Shown here: positions 1-8,315 of the stretch, in pieces
Layout: each line of letters begins with the position of its first letter
How positions within the stretch are numbered: the first letter of the stretch is position 1
DNA from: an uncultured Alphaproteobacteria bacterium
Lineage (GTDB): Bacteria; Pseudomonadota; Alphaproteobacteria; Rhizobiales; Aestuariivirgaceae
NCBI GenBank assembly: GCA_945957365.1
Contig: CAMFKI010000033.1
Location: forward strand, 1-37,722
Direction: 5' to 3'
DNA: 37,722 nt
Translations under genes and position numbers: made by a program
The notes under the pieces: model-generated
Told to the model about the DNA's origin: nothing
Databases searched by the model: none
The model's input: the letters and a program-made list of their open reading frames with translations, nothing else

Positions 1-1
1 T

Positions 2-334
2 GGCGGCACCGGCGGCAGCGCCGGCACGGGTGGCACGGGTGGCGCAGGCGGAGCCGGTGGTACCGGTGGCGTCGGCGGCTCTGGCGGCAACGGTGGCGTC
101 GGCGGCGCAGGCGGCTCGGGCGGCACGGGCGGCATCGGCGGCTCGGGTGGTACCGGCGGCGTGGGCGGCACGGGTGGTTCGGGCGGCACGGGTGGCGTCG
201 GCGGGTCCGGCGGTGCAGGTGGCGCGGGCGGCACGGGCGGCATCGGCGGCGCGGGCGGCACGGGTGGCTCCGGCGGTACCGGCGGCATCGGCGGCACGGG
301 TGGCTCGGGCGGTGCTGGCGGTGCCGGCGGCTCG
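2..334 (+). repeat. Tandem 9-bp GGX-coding repeat
   Basis: About 37 imperfect copies of a 9-bp unit of the form GGC-GGC-NNN or GGT-GGC-NNN, each coding Gly-Gly-X, run from the window edge to about 334 and continue upstream. The third codon varies in a non-random set (Thr, Ser, Ala, Val, Ile, Asn). Such an array can expand or contract by slippage in units of three residues without breaking the frame of the autotransporter gene. Confidence 0.85.
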
Positions 335-1900
335 GCGATCCAGGGCAACCTCGGCATCGACGGTCTGGGTGGCAACGGCGGCGCGGGCATCGCGCTCACC
401 GGCGGCACCAACACCGTCTACAATGTGGGTCGCATCCAGGGCGGCGACGGTGTGGAAGGCGGCGCAGGCATCCTGCTCACCGGCGGCAGCACCGAGATCG
501 TCAACCTGGGCCTCATCCTCGGCGGCGCGAACACCGGCGAGCAGGCCGGCCTGCAGGCCTTCGAGCTGGGACCTGACAACAACGCCTATGACATCGTGAA
601 CGACGGCGGCACGCTGGTGCGCCTCACCAACGCCCAGGGCGGCGCTGGCGGCGGCGGCTCCACCGCACCGCTCACCTACTACGGCGACCTGCCGGAGAAC
701 TACGACATCATCCTGAACTCGCCGACGAGCTACGGCCAGCTGGCCGTGGGCAGCACCGGCAGCAACCAGGACATGACGGTGGGCGTCAGCCTGCTCAGCA
801 AGGACCTCTCGACCCATACCTATGACCTCGCGGTCACCGGCGTGGACGCCTCGAACATCACCAACGAGACGACGGTGTTCAAGGTCAAGAGCGGCGTGCT
901 GGCGGCCCTCGACCACAGCACCGACCGCGATCCGAACGCGCTCGCCACCGATTGGGACCTGCGCGTCTGGAACTACGGCGAGGACATGGCGGCCCCGCAG
1001 CAGTACCTGCTCGATACCAACGCGCTGGTCCTGCGCTATGCCATGACCTACGACTGCAACCTGTTCGACGTGAACGGGTTCTGCATCTCCGGCAGCCTGC
1101 GCTACACCGACGTCCAGGGCGCCTACGGCGTCTCGGGCAGTGCCTCGGAGTTCGCCGGCGTGCTGACGGGTGCAGTGCGGATCGCCAGCAAGGTGCGCAT
1201 CGGCGGCTTCCTCGACTTCGGAAGCAACCCCGACAACGTCGACGGCGTCAAGTTCACGAGCAACATACCCACGGTCGGCGCGTTCATCGGTTACTCCGAT
1301 GCACCCGACGACACGGGCATCCAGGCTCGCCTTGCCGCTGCCTACAACCACGAGAACGCCGACTTCACGCGGCAGAACCTGCTGGGCTCGTCGGAAAAGG
1401 CGAAGGGCGACAGCTCGTTCAACACCTACGGCTTCCTGGCCGAGTTGGGCTATGGCTTCGATGTCGGCAACACCATGGTGGTGACGCCGTTCCTCGGCCT
1501 CGCCGGAACCAAGTCGACCCGCGACGGCTACAACGAAAGCGGCAATGGCGGGGGCGTGATCGATCCGCTGAGCTACGACTCCTACTCCGCGACGGAGATC
1601 ACCGGCATCGCCGGCGTCCGGCTCAAGGGTTCGCTCAGCGACGAGCTCAGCTACCGCCTGAGCCTCGGCGTCGAGCACGACTTCTCCTACAACGTCGATG
1701 CCTTCAAGCTCAGCGGCGACTTCGGAAGCTCGTCCTACCAGAGCAACCACTCGCCGGCGGATTGGCGGCTGGCCGGAGCGGCGGGTCTTACCTACCTGTT
1801 CGCGCCCAACAAGGAGTTCAACCTCGATGGCTACGTGAGCGAGTTCGACAAGAACGCGCCCGACTACACCGTCATGGTCGGCTTCAAGCTGGGTTACTGA
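2..1900 (+). CDS. Glycine-rich autotransporter, 3' part (5' end outside window)
   Basis: The frame is open from the first bases of the window, so the gene begins upstream; 632 residues are visible. Residues 1 to about 111 are an almost pure G-G-X tandem repeat (X = T, S, A, V, I, N). Residues 112 to 240 hold two looser repeats (xGGAGIxLTGGTxxxxNxG) that look like turns of a beta-helical passenger. About the last 330 residues alternate polar and hydrophobic positions like an outer-membrane beta-barrel, and the protein ends in the aromatic-terminated strand MVGFKLGY. This is the expected passenger-plus-translocator layout of a type V secreted (autotransporter) surface protein. The passenger's function is not visible; adhesion or matrix roles are only inference. 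No start or signal peptide can be seen. The repeat superficially resembles mycobacterial PGRS, but the barrel argues for a Gram-negative protein. Confidence 0.8.
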   Translation, partial: GGTGGSAGTGGTGGAGGAGGTGGVGGSGGNGGVGGAGGSGGTGGIGGSGGTGGVGGTGGSGGTGGVGGSGGAGGAGGTGGIGGAGGTGGSGGTGGIGGTGGSGGAGGAGGSAIQGNLGIDGLGGNGGAGIALTGGTNTVYNVGRIQGGDGVEGGAGILLTGGSTEIVNLGLILGGANTGEQAGLQAFELGPDNNAYDIVNDGGTLVRLTNAQGGAGGGGSTAPLTYYGDLPENYDIILNSPTSYGQLAVGSTGSNQDMTVGVSLLSKDLSTHTYDLAVTGVDASNITNETTVFKVKSGVLAALDHSTDRDPNALATDWDLRVWNYGEDMAAPQQYLLDTNALVLRYAMTYDCNLFDVNGFCISGSLRYTDVQGAYGVSGSASEFAGVLTGAVRIASKVRIGGFLDFGSNPDNVDGVKFTSNIPTVGAFIGYSDAPDDTGIQARLAAAYNHENADFTRQNLLGSSEKAKGDSSFNTYGFLAELGYGFDVGNTMVVTPFLGLAGTKSTRDGYNESGNGGGVIDPLSYDSYSATEITGIAGVRLKGSLSDELSYRLSLGVEHDFSYNVDAFKLSGDFGSSSYQSNHSPADWRLAGAAGLTYLFAPNKEFNLDGYVSEFDKNAPDYTVMVGFKLGY

Positions 1901-1925
1901 TAACAGGCCGACGAAACAAAAGAGG

Positions 1926-1947
1926 AGCCCGGGCGAGAGCCCGGGCT
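1926..1947 (+). terminator. Hairpin terminator of the autotransporter gene
   Basis: A perfect 9-bp inverted repeat (AGCCCGGGC / GCCCGGGCT) with a GAGA tetraloop lies 25 bases after the stop codon and is followed by a T-enriched but interrupted stretch (TCCGTCGTT). This fits an intrinsic terminator, somewhat weak in its U-tract. Confidence 0.7.
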
Positions 1948-1984
1948 TCCGTCGTTACAGCCCGAACTTCGCGGAGGCCTCGCC

Positions 1985-2833
1985 GTGGCGGCAGCCAGAA
2001 GCTTCAACATCTGCGTGATCAGGCCCGAGGGCTATGCCCATCACCAGGCCTTCGACGAGATCGCCGACCTGCTGCGCTACGCCATCATCGAGCTTGGCCA
2101 CCCCTGCAGCGTCAGCGCCAATGAATGGCGGTCCGACCGCACCGACATCGTCATCGGCTGCCACCTTCTGAAGTCCACCGCCGATCTGCCCGACAGCGCC
2201 ATCCTGCTCAACACCGAGCAGCTGTTCTCGCGCCAGAATGCCGGCTGGACCGAACGCGTGCTGGGCTATGCCCGCAGGCACCGGCTGTGGGACTACAACG
2301 AGAAGAACATCGCCGCCCTCATGGCGCGCGGCACCGACGGCGCGCGGCTGCTGCGCATCGGCTACCAGAAGGAGCTGCAGCGCATCGCGCCCGCCCCCGT
2401 GCAGGACATCGACGTGCTGTTCTACGGCAGCTACAACGAACGCCGCAAAGCGGTTCTCGATGAACTGCGCCAGCGTGGCCTCAACGTCGCGACGCTCTTC
2501 GGCGTCTATGGCGCCGAGCGCGACGCCCATATCGCGCGGGCCAAGGTGGTGCTCAACATGCACTACTACGACCAGCACATCTTCGAAGTGGTGCGGGTGT
2601 TCTACCTGATGAGCAACCGCAAGGCCGTGGTGGCCGAGGTGAGCGCCGACACCACCGTCGAATGGCGCTTCCTGCAGGGTCTGAGGACCGCGCCCTATGA
2701 GGGGCTGGTGGAAGCCTGCGCGGCGCTGGTGGCGGACGCCGCCGGACGCCAGCGCCTCGAGGCGGAGGCCCTGCGCACCATCAGCGCCTGGCCGCAGGCC
2801 CGGTTCCTGCAGCCGCTGCTCGCCGACGGCTGA
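1985..2833 (+). CDS. Glycosyltransferase-like protein (GT-B C-terminal features)
   Basis: A 282-residue protein starting at GTG. No signal peptide or membrane helix is visible, so it is probably cytosolic. Residues about 140-230 resemble the C-terminal Rossmann half of GT-B glycosyltransferases: a strand-turn DVLFYGSYNERRKAVLDEL, then VVLNMHYYDQHIFEVVRV and MSNRKAVVAEVS, which parallels the nucleotide-sugar pocket (H-x-F-E-x-x-R) of CgeB- and GT1-like proteins. The N-terminal half carries a second Rossmann-like pattern (NICVIRPEGYAHHQAF; TDIVIGCHLL). Substrate and acceptor cannot be deduced. It lies alone between a terminator and the adenine deaminase gene, about 100 bases upstream of the latter on the same strand. 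The start is the first in-frame GTG after the hairpin; no strong ribosome site decides it. The gene is well supported, the function moderately so. Confidence 0.65.
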   Translation: MAAARSFNICVIRPEGYAHHQAFDEIADLLRYAIIELGHPCSVSANEWRSDRTDIVIGCHLLKSTADLPDSAILLNTEQLFSRQNAGWTERVLGYARRHRLWDYNEKNIAALMARGTDGARLLRIGYQKELQRIAPAPVQDIDVLFYGSYNERRKAVLDELRQRGLNVATLFGVYGAERDAHIARAKVVLNMHYYDQHIFEVVRVFYLMSNRKAVVAEVSADTTVEWRFLQGLRTAPYEGLVEACAALVADAAGRQRLEAEALRTISAWPQARFLQPLLADG

Positions 2834-2936
2834 GCCGCCTCGCCCGCGCGCGGCCGGGAAATAATGCCATGGCGGGCCATTGCGCCCGGGACCCCGGGCT
2901 CCGCATAATCGCGCCCACACCTTCATGGAGACACCG

Positions 2937-4724
2937 ATGCTGAAATCCTGGCCCGATACCGCCGCCCGCCTCGTGGCCGTCGCCATGGGCCGCGACACGG
3001 CGGACATGGTGATCCGCAACGGCCGCTGGGTGAACGTGCATTCGGGCGAGATCATCGCGGCGACCGATGTGGCGATCGCGGACGGGCGCTTCGCCTATGT
3101 CGGCCCCAGTGCCGCACACTGCATCGGCCCCGCCACGCGGGTGATCGACGCGGGCGGCCGCTATCTGGTGCCCGGCCTGTGCGATGGGCACATGCATGTG
3201 GAAAGCGGCATGGTGACGGTCACGGAATTCGCCCGCGCGGTGATCCCGCACGGCACCACCTCGATGTTCATCGATCCCCACGAGATCGCCAATGTGCTGG
3301 GGCTGCCCGGCGTCAGGCTGATGCATGACGAGGCGATGGCGATGCCGGTCAACGTCTTCGTGCAGATGCCGTCCTGCGTGCCGAGCGCGCCCGGCCTCGA
3401 GAACCCGGGCGCCACCCTGGGGCCCGACGACGTGCGCGAGGCGATGCAGTGGCCCAACATCATCGGGCTGGGAGAGATGATGAACTTCCCCGGCGTGATC
3501 GCGGGCGACGACAAGATGCTGGCCGAGATCGCCGCCACCCAGAATGCCGGCAAGACGGTGGGCGGGCACTATGCCTCGCCCGACCTCGGCAACCCCTTCC
3601 ATGCCTATGTGGCGGGCGGCCCCGCCGACGACCACGAGGGAACCCGCGCCGAGGATGCCATCGCGCGGGTGCGCCAGGGCATGCGCGCGATGCTGCGGCT
3701 GGGCTCCGCCTGGTACGACGTCGCCGCCCAGATCAAGGCCGTCACCGAGCACGGTCTCGACCCGCGCAACTTCATCCTCTGTACGGATGACAGCCATTCC
3801 GGCACGCTGGTGAACGAGGGCCACATGAACCGCGTGGTGCGCCACGCCATCGCCCAGGGGCTGAGGCCGGTCACGGCGATCCAGATGGCGACGCTCAATA
3901 CCGCGCAGCACTTCGGCCTCGAACGCGAACTGGGCTCGATCACGCCCGGCCGCCGGGCCGACCTCATCATCACGTCCGACATCACCTCGCTGCCGATCGA
4001 GCTGGTCATCGCGCGCGGCGTGGTGGTGGCGGAGAATGGAAAGCTGACGGCGGACATTCCCGCCTTCACCTATCCCGACGCGGCGCTGCGCACCATGAAC
4101 ATGAAGCGGGCGCTGACCGCCCGCGACTTCGACATCGCGGCGCCCCAGGGCCGCAACCAGGTCGACGTCCGCGTGATCGGGGTGATCGAGAACCAGGCGC
4201 CCACCCGGGCGCTGCAGAAGACGCTGAAGGTCGAATCAGGCCTCGTCGAGATGGACCGCGCCGGCGACGTCTGCCAGATCGCGCTGGTCGAGCGGCACCG
4301 GGCGACGGGCAAGGTGGTCAATGCCTTCGTCTCGGGCTTCGGCTATGCCAAGGACTGCGCGCTCGCCTCGACGGTGGCCCATGACAGCCACCACATGATC
4401 GTGGTCGGCACCAGCAAGGACGATATGGCGCAGGCCGCCAATATCCTGAAGGACATCGGCGGCGGCCTGGTGCTCGTCTCCGAGGGGCGCGAACTGGCCC
4501 GCATCGAGATGCCGATCGCCGGCCTGATGTCGGCCGAACGCGCCGAGGTGGTGGCCGCCAAGGCCGGCAAGCTGGTCGCCGCGATGAAGGCCTGCGGCTG
4601 CTCGCTCAACAACGCCAACATGCAGCATTCGCTGTTGGCGCTCGTCGTCATTCCCGAACTGCGCATCTCGGACGAAGGGCTGATCGACGTCACAACATTC
4701 CGCAAGGTCGACGTCTTCGTCTAG
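2937..4724 (+). CDS. ade: Adenine deaminase
   Basis: Encodes a 595-residue amidohydrolase that deaminates adenine to hypoxanthine in purine salvage, in the cytosol. The metal-binding H-x-H lies at residues 85-87 within PGLCDGHMHVES, followed by FIDPHEIANVLG, GLGEMMNFPGVI, GGHYASPD and CTDDSHSG, all in the order of bacterial Ade proteins. The C-terminal domain ends NNANMQHSLLALVVIPELR followed by the usual family tail. Length is close to the family norm (about 590). The start at 2937 is preferred because GGAG lies 6 bases upstream; an ATG at 2925 and a TTG further upstream are possible but lack this site. It appears monocistronic. No riboswitch-like structure was recognised in the 100 bases upstream. 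Confidence 0.93.
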   Translation: MLKSWPDTAARLVAVAMGRDTADMVIRNGRWVNVHSGEIIAATDVAIADGRFAYVGPSAAHCIGPATRVIDAGGRYLVPGLCDGHMHVESGMVTVTEFARAVIPHGTTSMFIDPHEIANVLGLPGVRLMHDEAMAMPVNVFVQMPSCVPSAPGLENPGATLGPDDVREAMQWPNIIGLGEMMNFPGVIAGDDKMLAEIAATQNAGKTVGGHYASPDLGNPFHAYVAGGPADDHEGTRAEDAIARVRQGMRAMLRLGSAWYDVAAQIKAVTEHGLDPRNFILCTDDSHSGTLVNEGHMNRVVRHAIAQGLRPVTAIQMATLNTAQHFGLERELGSITPGRRADLIITSDITSLPIELVIARGVVVAENGKLTADIPAFTYPDAALRTMNMKRALTARDFDIAAPQGRNQVDVRVIGVIENQAPTRALQKTLKVESGLVEMDRAGDVCQIALVERHRATGKVVNAFVSGFGYAKDCALASTVAHDSHHMIVVGTSKDDMAQAANILKDIGGGLVLVSEGRELARIEMPIAGLMSAERAEVVAAKAGKLVAAMKACGCSLNNANMQHSLLALVVIPELRISDEGLIDVTTFRKVDVFV

Positions 4725-4864
4725 AACGCGACGGGCAGGCAAGGCAGGCCGGCGGCCGCGCGTGGCATATGTCCGTACGGAATTCTACCTATGATTATCG
4801 TATTGACGACAGGTGTAGCGGGGGCGGGATCGTATAAGCCCGCAGGAAAATTGGCCGGGGCCCC

Positions 4865-5443
4865 ATGCAGCCACGATCGACGCCAGGCTCGCTGATGCTG
4901 GACGCCGCGCTTGTCGCGACGAGCGGCGGGCTGTGGTGCATCGTCTGGCTGGCCAACAAGTATCTCATGGCGGCGACCAACGTGGCGCCGGGCATCGACC
5001 TGGTGTTCCTGCCCGCAGGCTTCAGGCTGCTCATCGTCATCGTCTTCGGGGTATGGGGGGCGCTCGGCATTTTCCTTACCGATCCGCTGCTGTTCCTCGT
5101 CGAGTTCAAACAGGGAAGTTTCGGCGAACTCTTCGTCAATGCGCTGATTTCGGGCTTCGCGCCGTTCTTCACGGTGCTGGGGTTCTTCCGGCTCTTCGGC
5201 ATCCGCCGTTCGCTCATGGAACTCCGGCCCGTCCACCTGCCGCTGCTGGCGCTGGCCGTCTCGGTGGTGACGCCGCTCCTGTTCAACCTGGTCTTCCTCG
5301 CCTCGGGACGCGAGCCGCCGTCGGCCTTCCTGCATAACTTCACGGCGATGATGACCGGCGATTTCCTCGGCTGCCTGCTGGTTGCCGCACTGGCGCGGCT
5401 GGGCCTCGCCGCGGCGCGTGCGGCCTTCCCGCGGCGGCCGTGA
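4865..5443 (+). CDS. MASE1-like integral membrane protein without output domain
   Basis: A 192-residue protein that is almost entirely hydrophobic, with about five or six predicted transmembrane segments (roughly residues 15-35, 45-75, 85-110, 120-145, 155-185). The segment FLPAGFRLLIVIVFGVWGAL resembles the start of MASE1-type sensory membrane domains, which are normally fused to kinase, GGDEF or EAL output modules; here nothing follows. The function is unknown. It is preceded by a 140-base AT-richer gap (4725-4864) that probably holds its promoter. It converges on the glycosyltransferase gene at 5456 with only 12 bases between the stop codons. Confidence 0.7.
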   Translation: MQPRSTPGSLMLDAALVATSGGLWCIVWLANKYLMAATNVAPGIDLVFLPAGFRLLIVIVFGVWGALGIFLTDPLLFLVEFKQGSFGELFVNALISGFAPFFTVLGFFRLFGIRRSLMELRPVHLPLLALAVSVVTPLLFNLVFLASGREPPSAFLHNFTAMMTGDFLGCLLVAALARLGLAAARAAFPRRP

Positions 5444-5455
5444 ACGGCGCCCGCC

Positions 5456-6511
5456 TCAGCGCGGCAGGGCGTAGGCGAGATCCGGCGCGCCTGAGCGCGG
5501 CGTGAGCCTGCCGCAGGGCACGAGCCATGATTCGAACATCTCCGCACAGCGCCGCCAGCTGAACTTGTGCGAGCCTTCGGCGACGGTGGCGCGGTCGAGC
5601 AGCGAGGCGCGCGCGACGGCATCCTCGAGGCTGTCGGCGATGATGCCGGTGACGCCGTTGTCGACGACGTCGAGCGGGCTTGGCGCGTTGTAGGCGGCAA
5701 CCGGCGTGCCGCAGGCCATCGCCTCCAGCATGACGAGGCCGAAGGTGTCGGTGCGGCTCGGAAACACCATGACGTCGGCCGAGGCCAGGGTCCGAGCATA
5801 ATCCTCGCCGTGGCGGAAGCCGAGGAAATGCGCCTCGGGCGCCAGCCGTTCCAGCCTGGCGCGTTCCGGCCCGTCGCCGACCAGCACCTTGCTGCCCCTG
5901 ACCTTGAGGCCGATGAAGTCGTCGATGCCCTTCTCCACCGCCAGCCGGCCGGCATAGAGCACGATGGGCCGCGGCAGGTCGAGGTGATCGCGCGCATAGG
6001 CCCTGAACAGCTGGTGGTCGACGCCGCGCGTCCAGATCTTCACGTTGCTGAAGTTGCGCCGGTCGAGTTCGGCGCCGATCGACTTCGTCGGCACCATCAC
6101 CGCCTGGCTCGGCGCATGAAAGCGGCGCAGCACCTGCCAGCCGAGGCTCAGCACGCCGGGCAGGGGAATGCGCGCCGCGGCGTATTCGGCGAAGCGGGTG
6201 TGGAAGCCGGTGGTGAACTTCAGCCCCTCGCGCAGGCAGACGCGGCGCGCCGTCCAGCCGAGCGGGCCTTCGGTGGCGATGTGGATGACGTCGGGTGCGA
6301 TGGCCGCGATCTCCTCGCGCAGCGTTGCGACGGAGGTGTGGGTGAGGGTGATCTCGCGGTAGAGCGGAAGCGGCCGCGACGGCCGGCCTTCGGGATTGAT
6401 GGTGCGGACGTCGTGGCCCTTGGCCTTGAGTTCGCCGATCACCGCATTGAGAGTTCGGACGACGCCATTAACCTGCGGGGACCAGGCGTCGGTCACGATC
6501 AGAATGCGCAT
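5456..6511 (-). CDS. GT4-family glycosyltransferase, Agt-like (glycolipid synthesis)
   Basis: A 351-residue GT-B enzyme of family GT4. The N-terminal acceptor domain begins MRILIVTDAWSPQVNGVVRT, including the P-x-x-N-G-V loop. The C-terminal donor domain has VLYAGRLAVEKGIDDF, VGDGPERARLE and FPSRTDTFGLVMLEAMACG, the last being the E-x7-E-type donor motif. This is the pattern of diacylglycerol glycosyltransferases such as Agrobacterium Agt and of mannosyltransferases such as MgtA. Its start overlaps the end of the PlcP-like phosphoesterase gene by 44 bases, so the two are cotranscribed and probably translationally coupled. In many alphaproteobacteria and marine bacteria plcP and agt are adjacent and replace phospholipids with glycolipids under phosphate starvation. 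By that context the enzyme probably glycosylates diacylglycerol, but donor specificity (glucose, glucuronate, mannose) cannot be read from sequence. Confidence 0.85.
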   Translation of the reverse strand: MRILIVTDAWSPQVNGVVRTLNAVIGELKAKGHDVRTINPEGRPSRPLPLYREITLTHTSVATLREEIAAIAPDVIHIATEGPLGWTARRVCLREGLKFTTGFHTRFAEYAAARIPLPGVLSLGWQVLRRFHAPSQAVMVPTKSIGAELDRRNFSNVKIWTRGVDHQLFRAYARDHLDLPRPIVLYAGRLAVEKGIDDFIGLKVRGSKVLVGDGPERARLERLAPEAHFLGFRHGEDYARTLASADVMVFPSRTDTFGLVMLEAMACGTPVAAYNAPSPLDVVDNGVTGIIADSLEDAVARASLLDRATVAEGSHKFSWRRCAEMFESWLVPCGRLTPRSGAPDLAYALPR

Positions 6512-7292
6512 GTTTGTCTTCCGTGATCTGAAGCGGGCGGGAAGTGTTCCAGTTGAGGATCTCGAAGCGTCCGTCCTGATGCTCGACGAGGGCGGTGCAG
6601 CTCTCGACCCAGTCGCCGTCGTTGAGATAGTGGATGCCGCCGATCATCCGGTCGTCGGGGGTGTGGATGTGGCCGCAGATGGCGCCCTGACACGCGCGCG
6701 ACCGCGCCTCGCGCACCACCGCCTCCTCGAAATGCGAGATGAATTCGACGGCCTTCTTCACCCGGTTCTTGAGATAGGCGGAGAGCGACCAGTAGGGCAG
6801 CCTGAGCAAGCGGCGCACGCCGTTCACCACCTTGTTGAGCTCCATCGAGACCTCGTAGGCGGTGTCGCCGAGCTTGGCGAGCCACGGCGCGAAGCGCACC
6901 ACGCCGTCGAACTTGTCGCCGTGCAGCACCAGATAGCGCTTGCCCGTGGCGGTGATGTGCACGGTGTCGCGCAGCACGGCGACGCGGCCGAAGCGCAGGT
7001 TGGCGAAGTTGCGGAAATTCTCGTCGTGATTTCCCGGGATGTAGATGAGCTTGGTGCCCTTGCGGGCCTTGCGCAGCAGCTTCTGGATCACGTCATTGTG
7101 CAGCTGGTCCCAGTGCCACGCCTTGCGCAGCGCCCAGTTGTCGATGAAATCGCCGACGATGTAGAGCTGGTCGGATTCGGTGTCGCGCAGGAATTCGAGC
7201 AGGGCCGAGGTCTGCGCCCGCTTGGTGCCGAGATGGATGTCGGAAATGAAAATGGCGCGGTAGCGCCGCGGCGTCGCGGGGATGGTGAGCAT
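6468..7292 (-). CDS. plcP: PlcP-like metallophosphoesterase (intracellular phospholipase C)
   Basis: A 274-residue calcineurin-like phosphoesterase with all metal motifs in order: SDIHLG (D18, H20), GDFIDN (D48), GNHDE (N88, H89), HGDKFD and GHIHTP near residue 200. The intervening segments (WHWDQLHNDVIQKLLRK, YWSLSAYLKNRVKKAV, NDGDWVESCTALVEH) match the PlcP branch of Sinorhizobium rather than LpxH. PlcP removes the head group from phosphatidylcholine and related lipids, giving diacylglycerol during phosphate limitation. The start at 7292 (ATG with AGG about 9 bases upstream) is preferred to a TTG 48 bases further upstream. It is first in a two-gene operon with the overlapping glycosyltransferase, which would consume the diacylglycerol. 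LpxH-like activity is an alternative, less likely given the neighbour. Confidence 0.85.
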   Translation of the reverse strand: MLTIPATPRRYRAIFISDIHLGTKRAQTSALLEFLRDTESDQLYIVGDFIDNWALRKAWHWDQLHNDVIQKLLRKARKGTKLIYIPGNHDENFRNFANLRFGRVAVLRDTVHITATGKRYLVLHGDKFDGVVRFAPWLAKLGDTAYEVSMELNKVVNGVRRLLRLPYWSLSAYLKNRVKKAVEFISHFEEAVVREARSRACQGAICGHIHTPDDRMIGGIHYLNDGDWVESCTALVEHQDGRFEILNWNTSRPLQITEDKHAHSDRDRRLVPAG

Positions 7293-7336
7293 CACTCTGC
7301 CTTGTGGCCTCGTGAACCCCCTTTGGCCTGATTTGT

Positions 7337-7354
7337 GCAAAGCTTTTGTGACGG
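7337..7354 (-). promoter_or_regulatory. Weak candidate Pho box upstream of plcP
   Basis: On the minus strand, 45-62 bases before the plcP start, CCGTCAC is followed by an A-rich spacer and CTTTGCA. The first half matches the PhoB half-site CTGTCAT/C at six of seven positions; the second half is poor. The position suits a phosphate-responsive promoter but the match alone is not convincing. Confidence 0.25.
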
Positions 7355-7379
7355 TGCGCGGGCCGCCCCGCCGCGGCCC

Positions 7380-8315
7380 TCAGCGCGGATGGTAGCCGAG
7401 GATGTCGAAGCAGTTTTCACGGCCGAGGTGGAGGCCCGACAGGACGGGCCACGCGCGTTCGAGCCAGGCCCCATGGGTGGGCTGGTCCGCCTCGATCGCG
7501 TCCACCGGCTTCAGCGCCGTGAAGCCGGGGCCGGCGCTGAGCATCCAGCACATGCGGGCAAGCTGGCGCCGGCCGCTCTGGCGCAGCAGGTCGGCATCGT
7601 AGAAGATGTCCAGCACCTCGCGCTTGATCGCGGCGGCCCGCTGCGGGTCGGCCACGGCCGCCTCCGGCGTCGCATCCCCCAGGGCCTGGTGGAAGTCGCG
7701 GTAATCATTGGCCAGCTGACCGACCCCGTAGTGGATGTCGCTCTCGTCGCGAACGATGTTGAACCACAGGGTCGGATCGATGTCGTTGACGGCGAGGGAA
7801 TTCTCGAAGATCTGCGAGATGTTCATGAGCTCGAGGTCGCGGGCGTTGACGTCGATTTCGATGAGTTTGATCCGGGCGATCTGGGCGGCGAGTTCCGGCC
7901 CCTGCAGGCGGTCGGCGGTGGCGGTGTTGCCCTTGTCGGGATCCTGATAGGGCTGCCCGGCGTCGAGCATGGCGTCGAACTCGGCGAGCGAGGGCATTTC
8001 CGCCGCGCCGCGCGCCGCCTGCAGCGACATCTTGGCGAGGATCTGCTGCAGTTCGGCGGCACGCCTGCTGCGCTCCTGGTAGTTCTGCTGAAAGTAGAAC
8101 ACCGACAGCGAGATGCCGATGCCGATGAGGATCACGCCGACCTGCGAAAGCGTGTTGCGGTAGTATTCGAGCAGCTTTTCGCGGTGGCGAACGTCGTTGC
8201 GGACATTGGCCGCGACATGGCCGTTGAGGATCAGTGACAGGACGATCAGCACGGCCCCGATCAGGGTCAGTCCGGCGATGAACAGATAGCCCTTGTCGAC
8301 GCCGATGAAATCCAC
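7380..8315 (-). CDS. Conserved membrane protein of unknown function, two N-terminal helices
   Basis: A 311-residue protein with two strong transmembrane segments (residues about 9-32 and 58-77) separated by a charged, helical linker (NVRNDVRHREKLLEYYRN). A long soluble C-terminal domain follows, beginning with a likely coiled coil (QQNYQERSRRAAELQQILAKM). If the helices form a hairpin, the C-terminal domain lies on the same side as the N-terminus. No catalytic motif was recognised. The start is a GTG at 8315 that reads directly into the first helix. The gene ends 87 bases before the plcP start on the same strand, so it could be cotranscribed, but the gap leaves room for a separate plcP promoter. 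It is divergent from the MscS-type gene. Confidence 0.65.
   Translation of the reverse strand: MDFIGVDKGYLFIAGLTLIGAVLIVLSLILNGHVAANVRNDVRHREKLLEYYRNTLSQVGVILIGIGISLSVFYFQQNYQERSRRAAELQQILAKMSLQAARGAAEMPSLAEFDAMLDAGQPYQDPDKGNTATADRLQGPELAAQIARIKLIEIDVNARDLELMNISQIFENSLAVNDIDPTLWFNIVRDESDIHYGVGQLANDYRDFHQALGDATPEAAVADPQRAAAIKREVLDIFYDADLLRQSGRRQLARMCWMLSAGPGFTALKPVDAIEADQPTHGAWLERAWPVLSGLHLGRENCFDILGYHPR

Noticed and set aside
2..334. PE_PGRS-like mycobacterial protein
   Set aside because: Only the G-G-X composition is shared; the downstream outer-membrane barrel and Gram-negative gene content do not fit.
2781..3911. Minus-strand reading frame opposite ade
   Set aside because: Histidine- and aspartate-rich antisense translation of a well-supported adenine deaminase gene.
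4803..4838. TTGACG and TATAAG upstream of the MASE1-like gene as a promoter
   Set aside because: The boxes are 24 bases apart, too far for a sigma-70 promoter.
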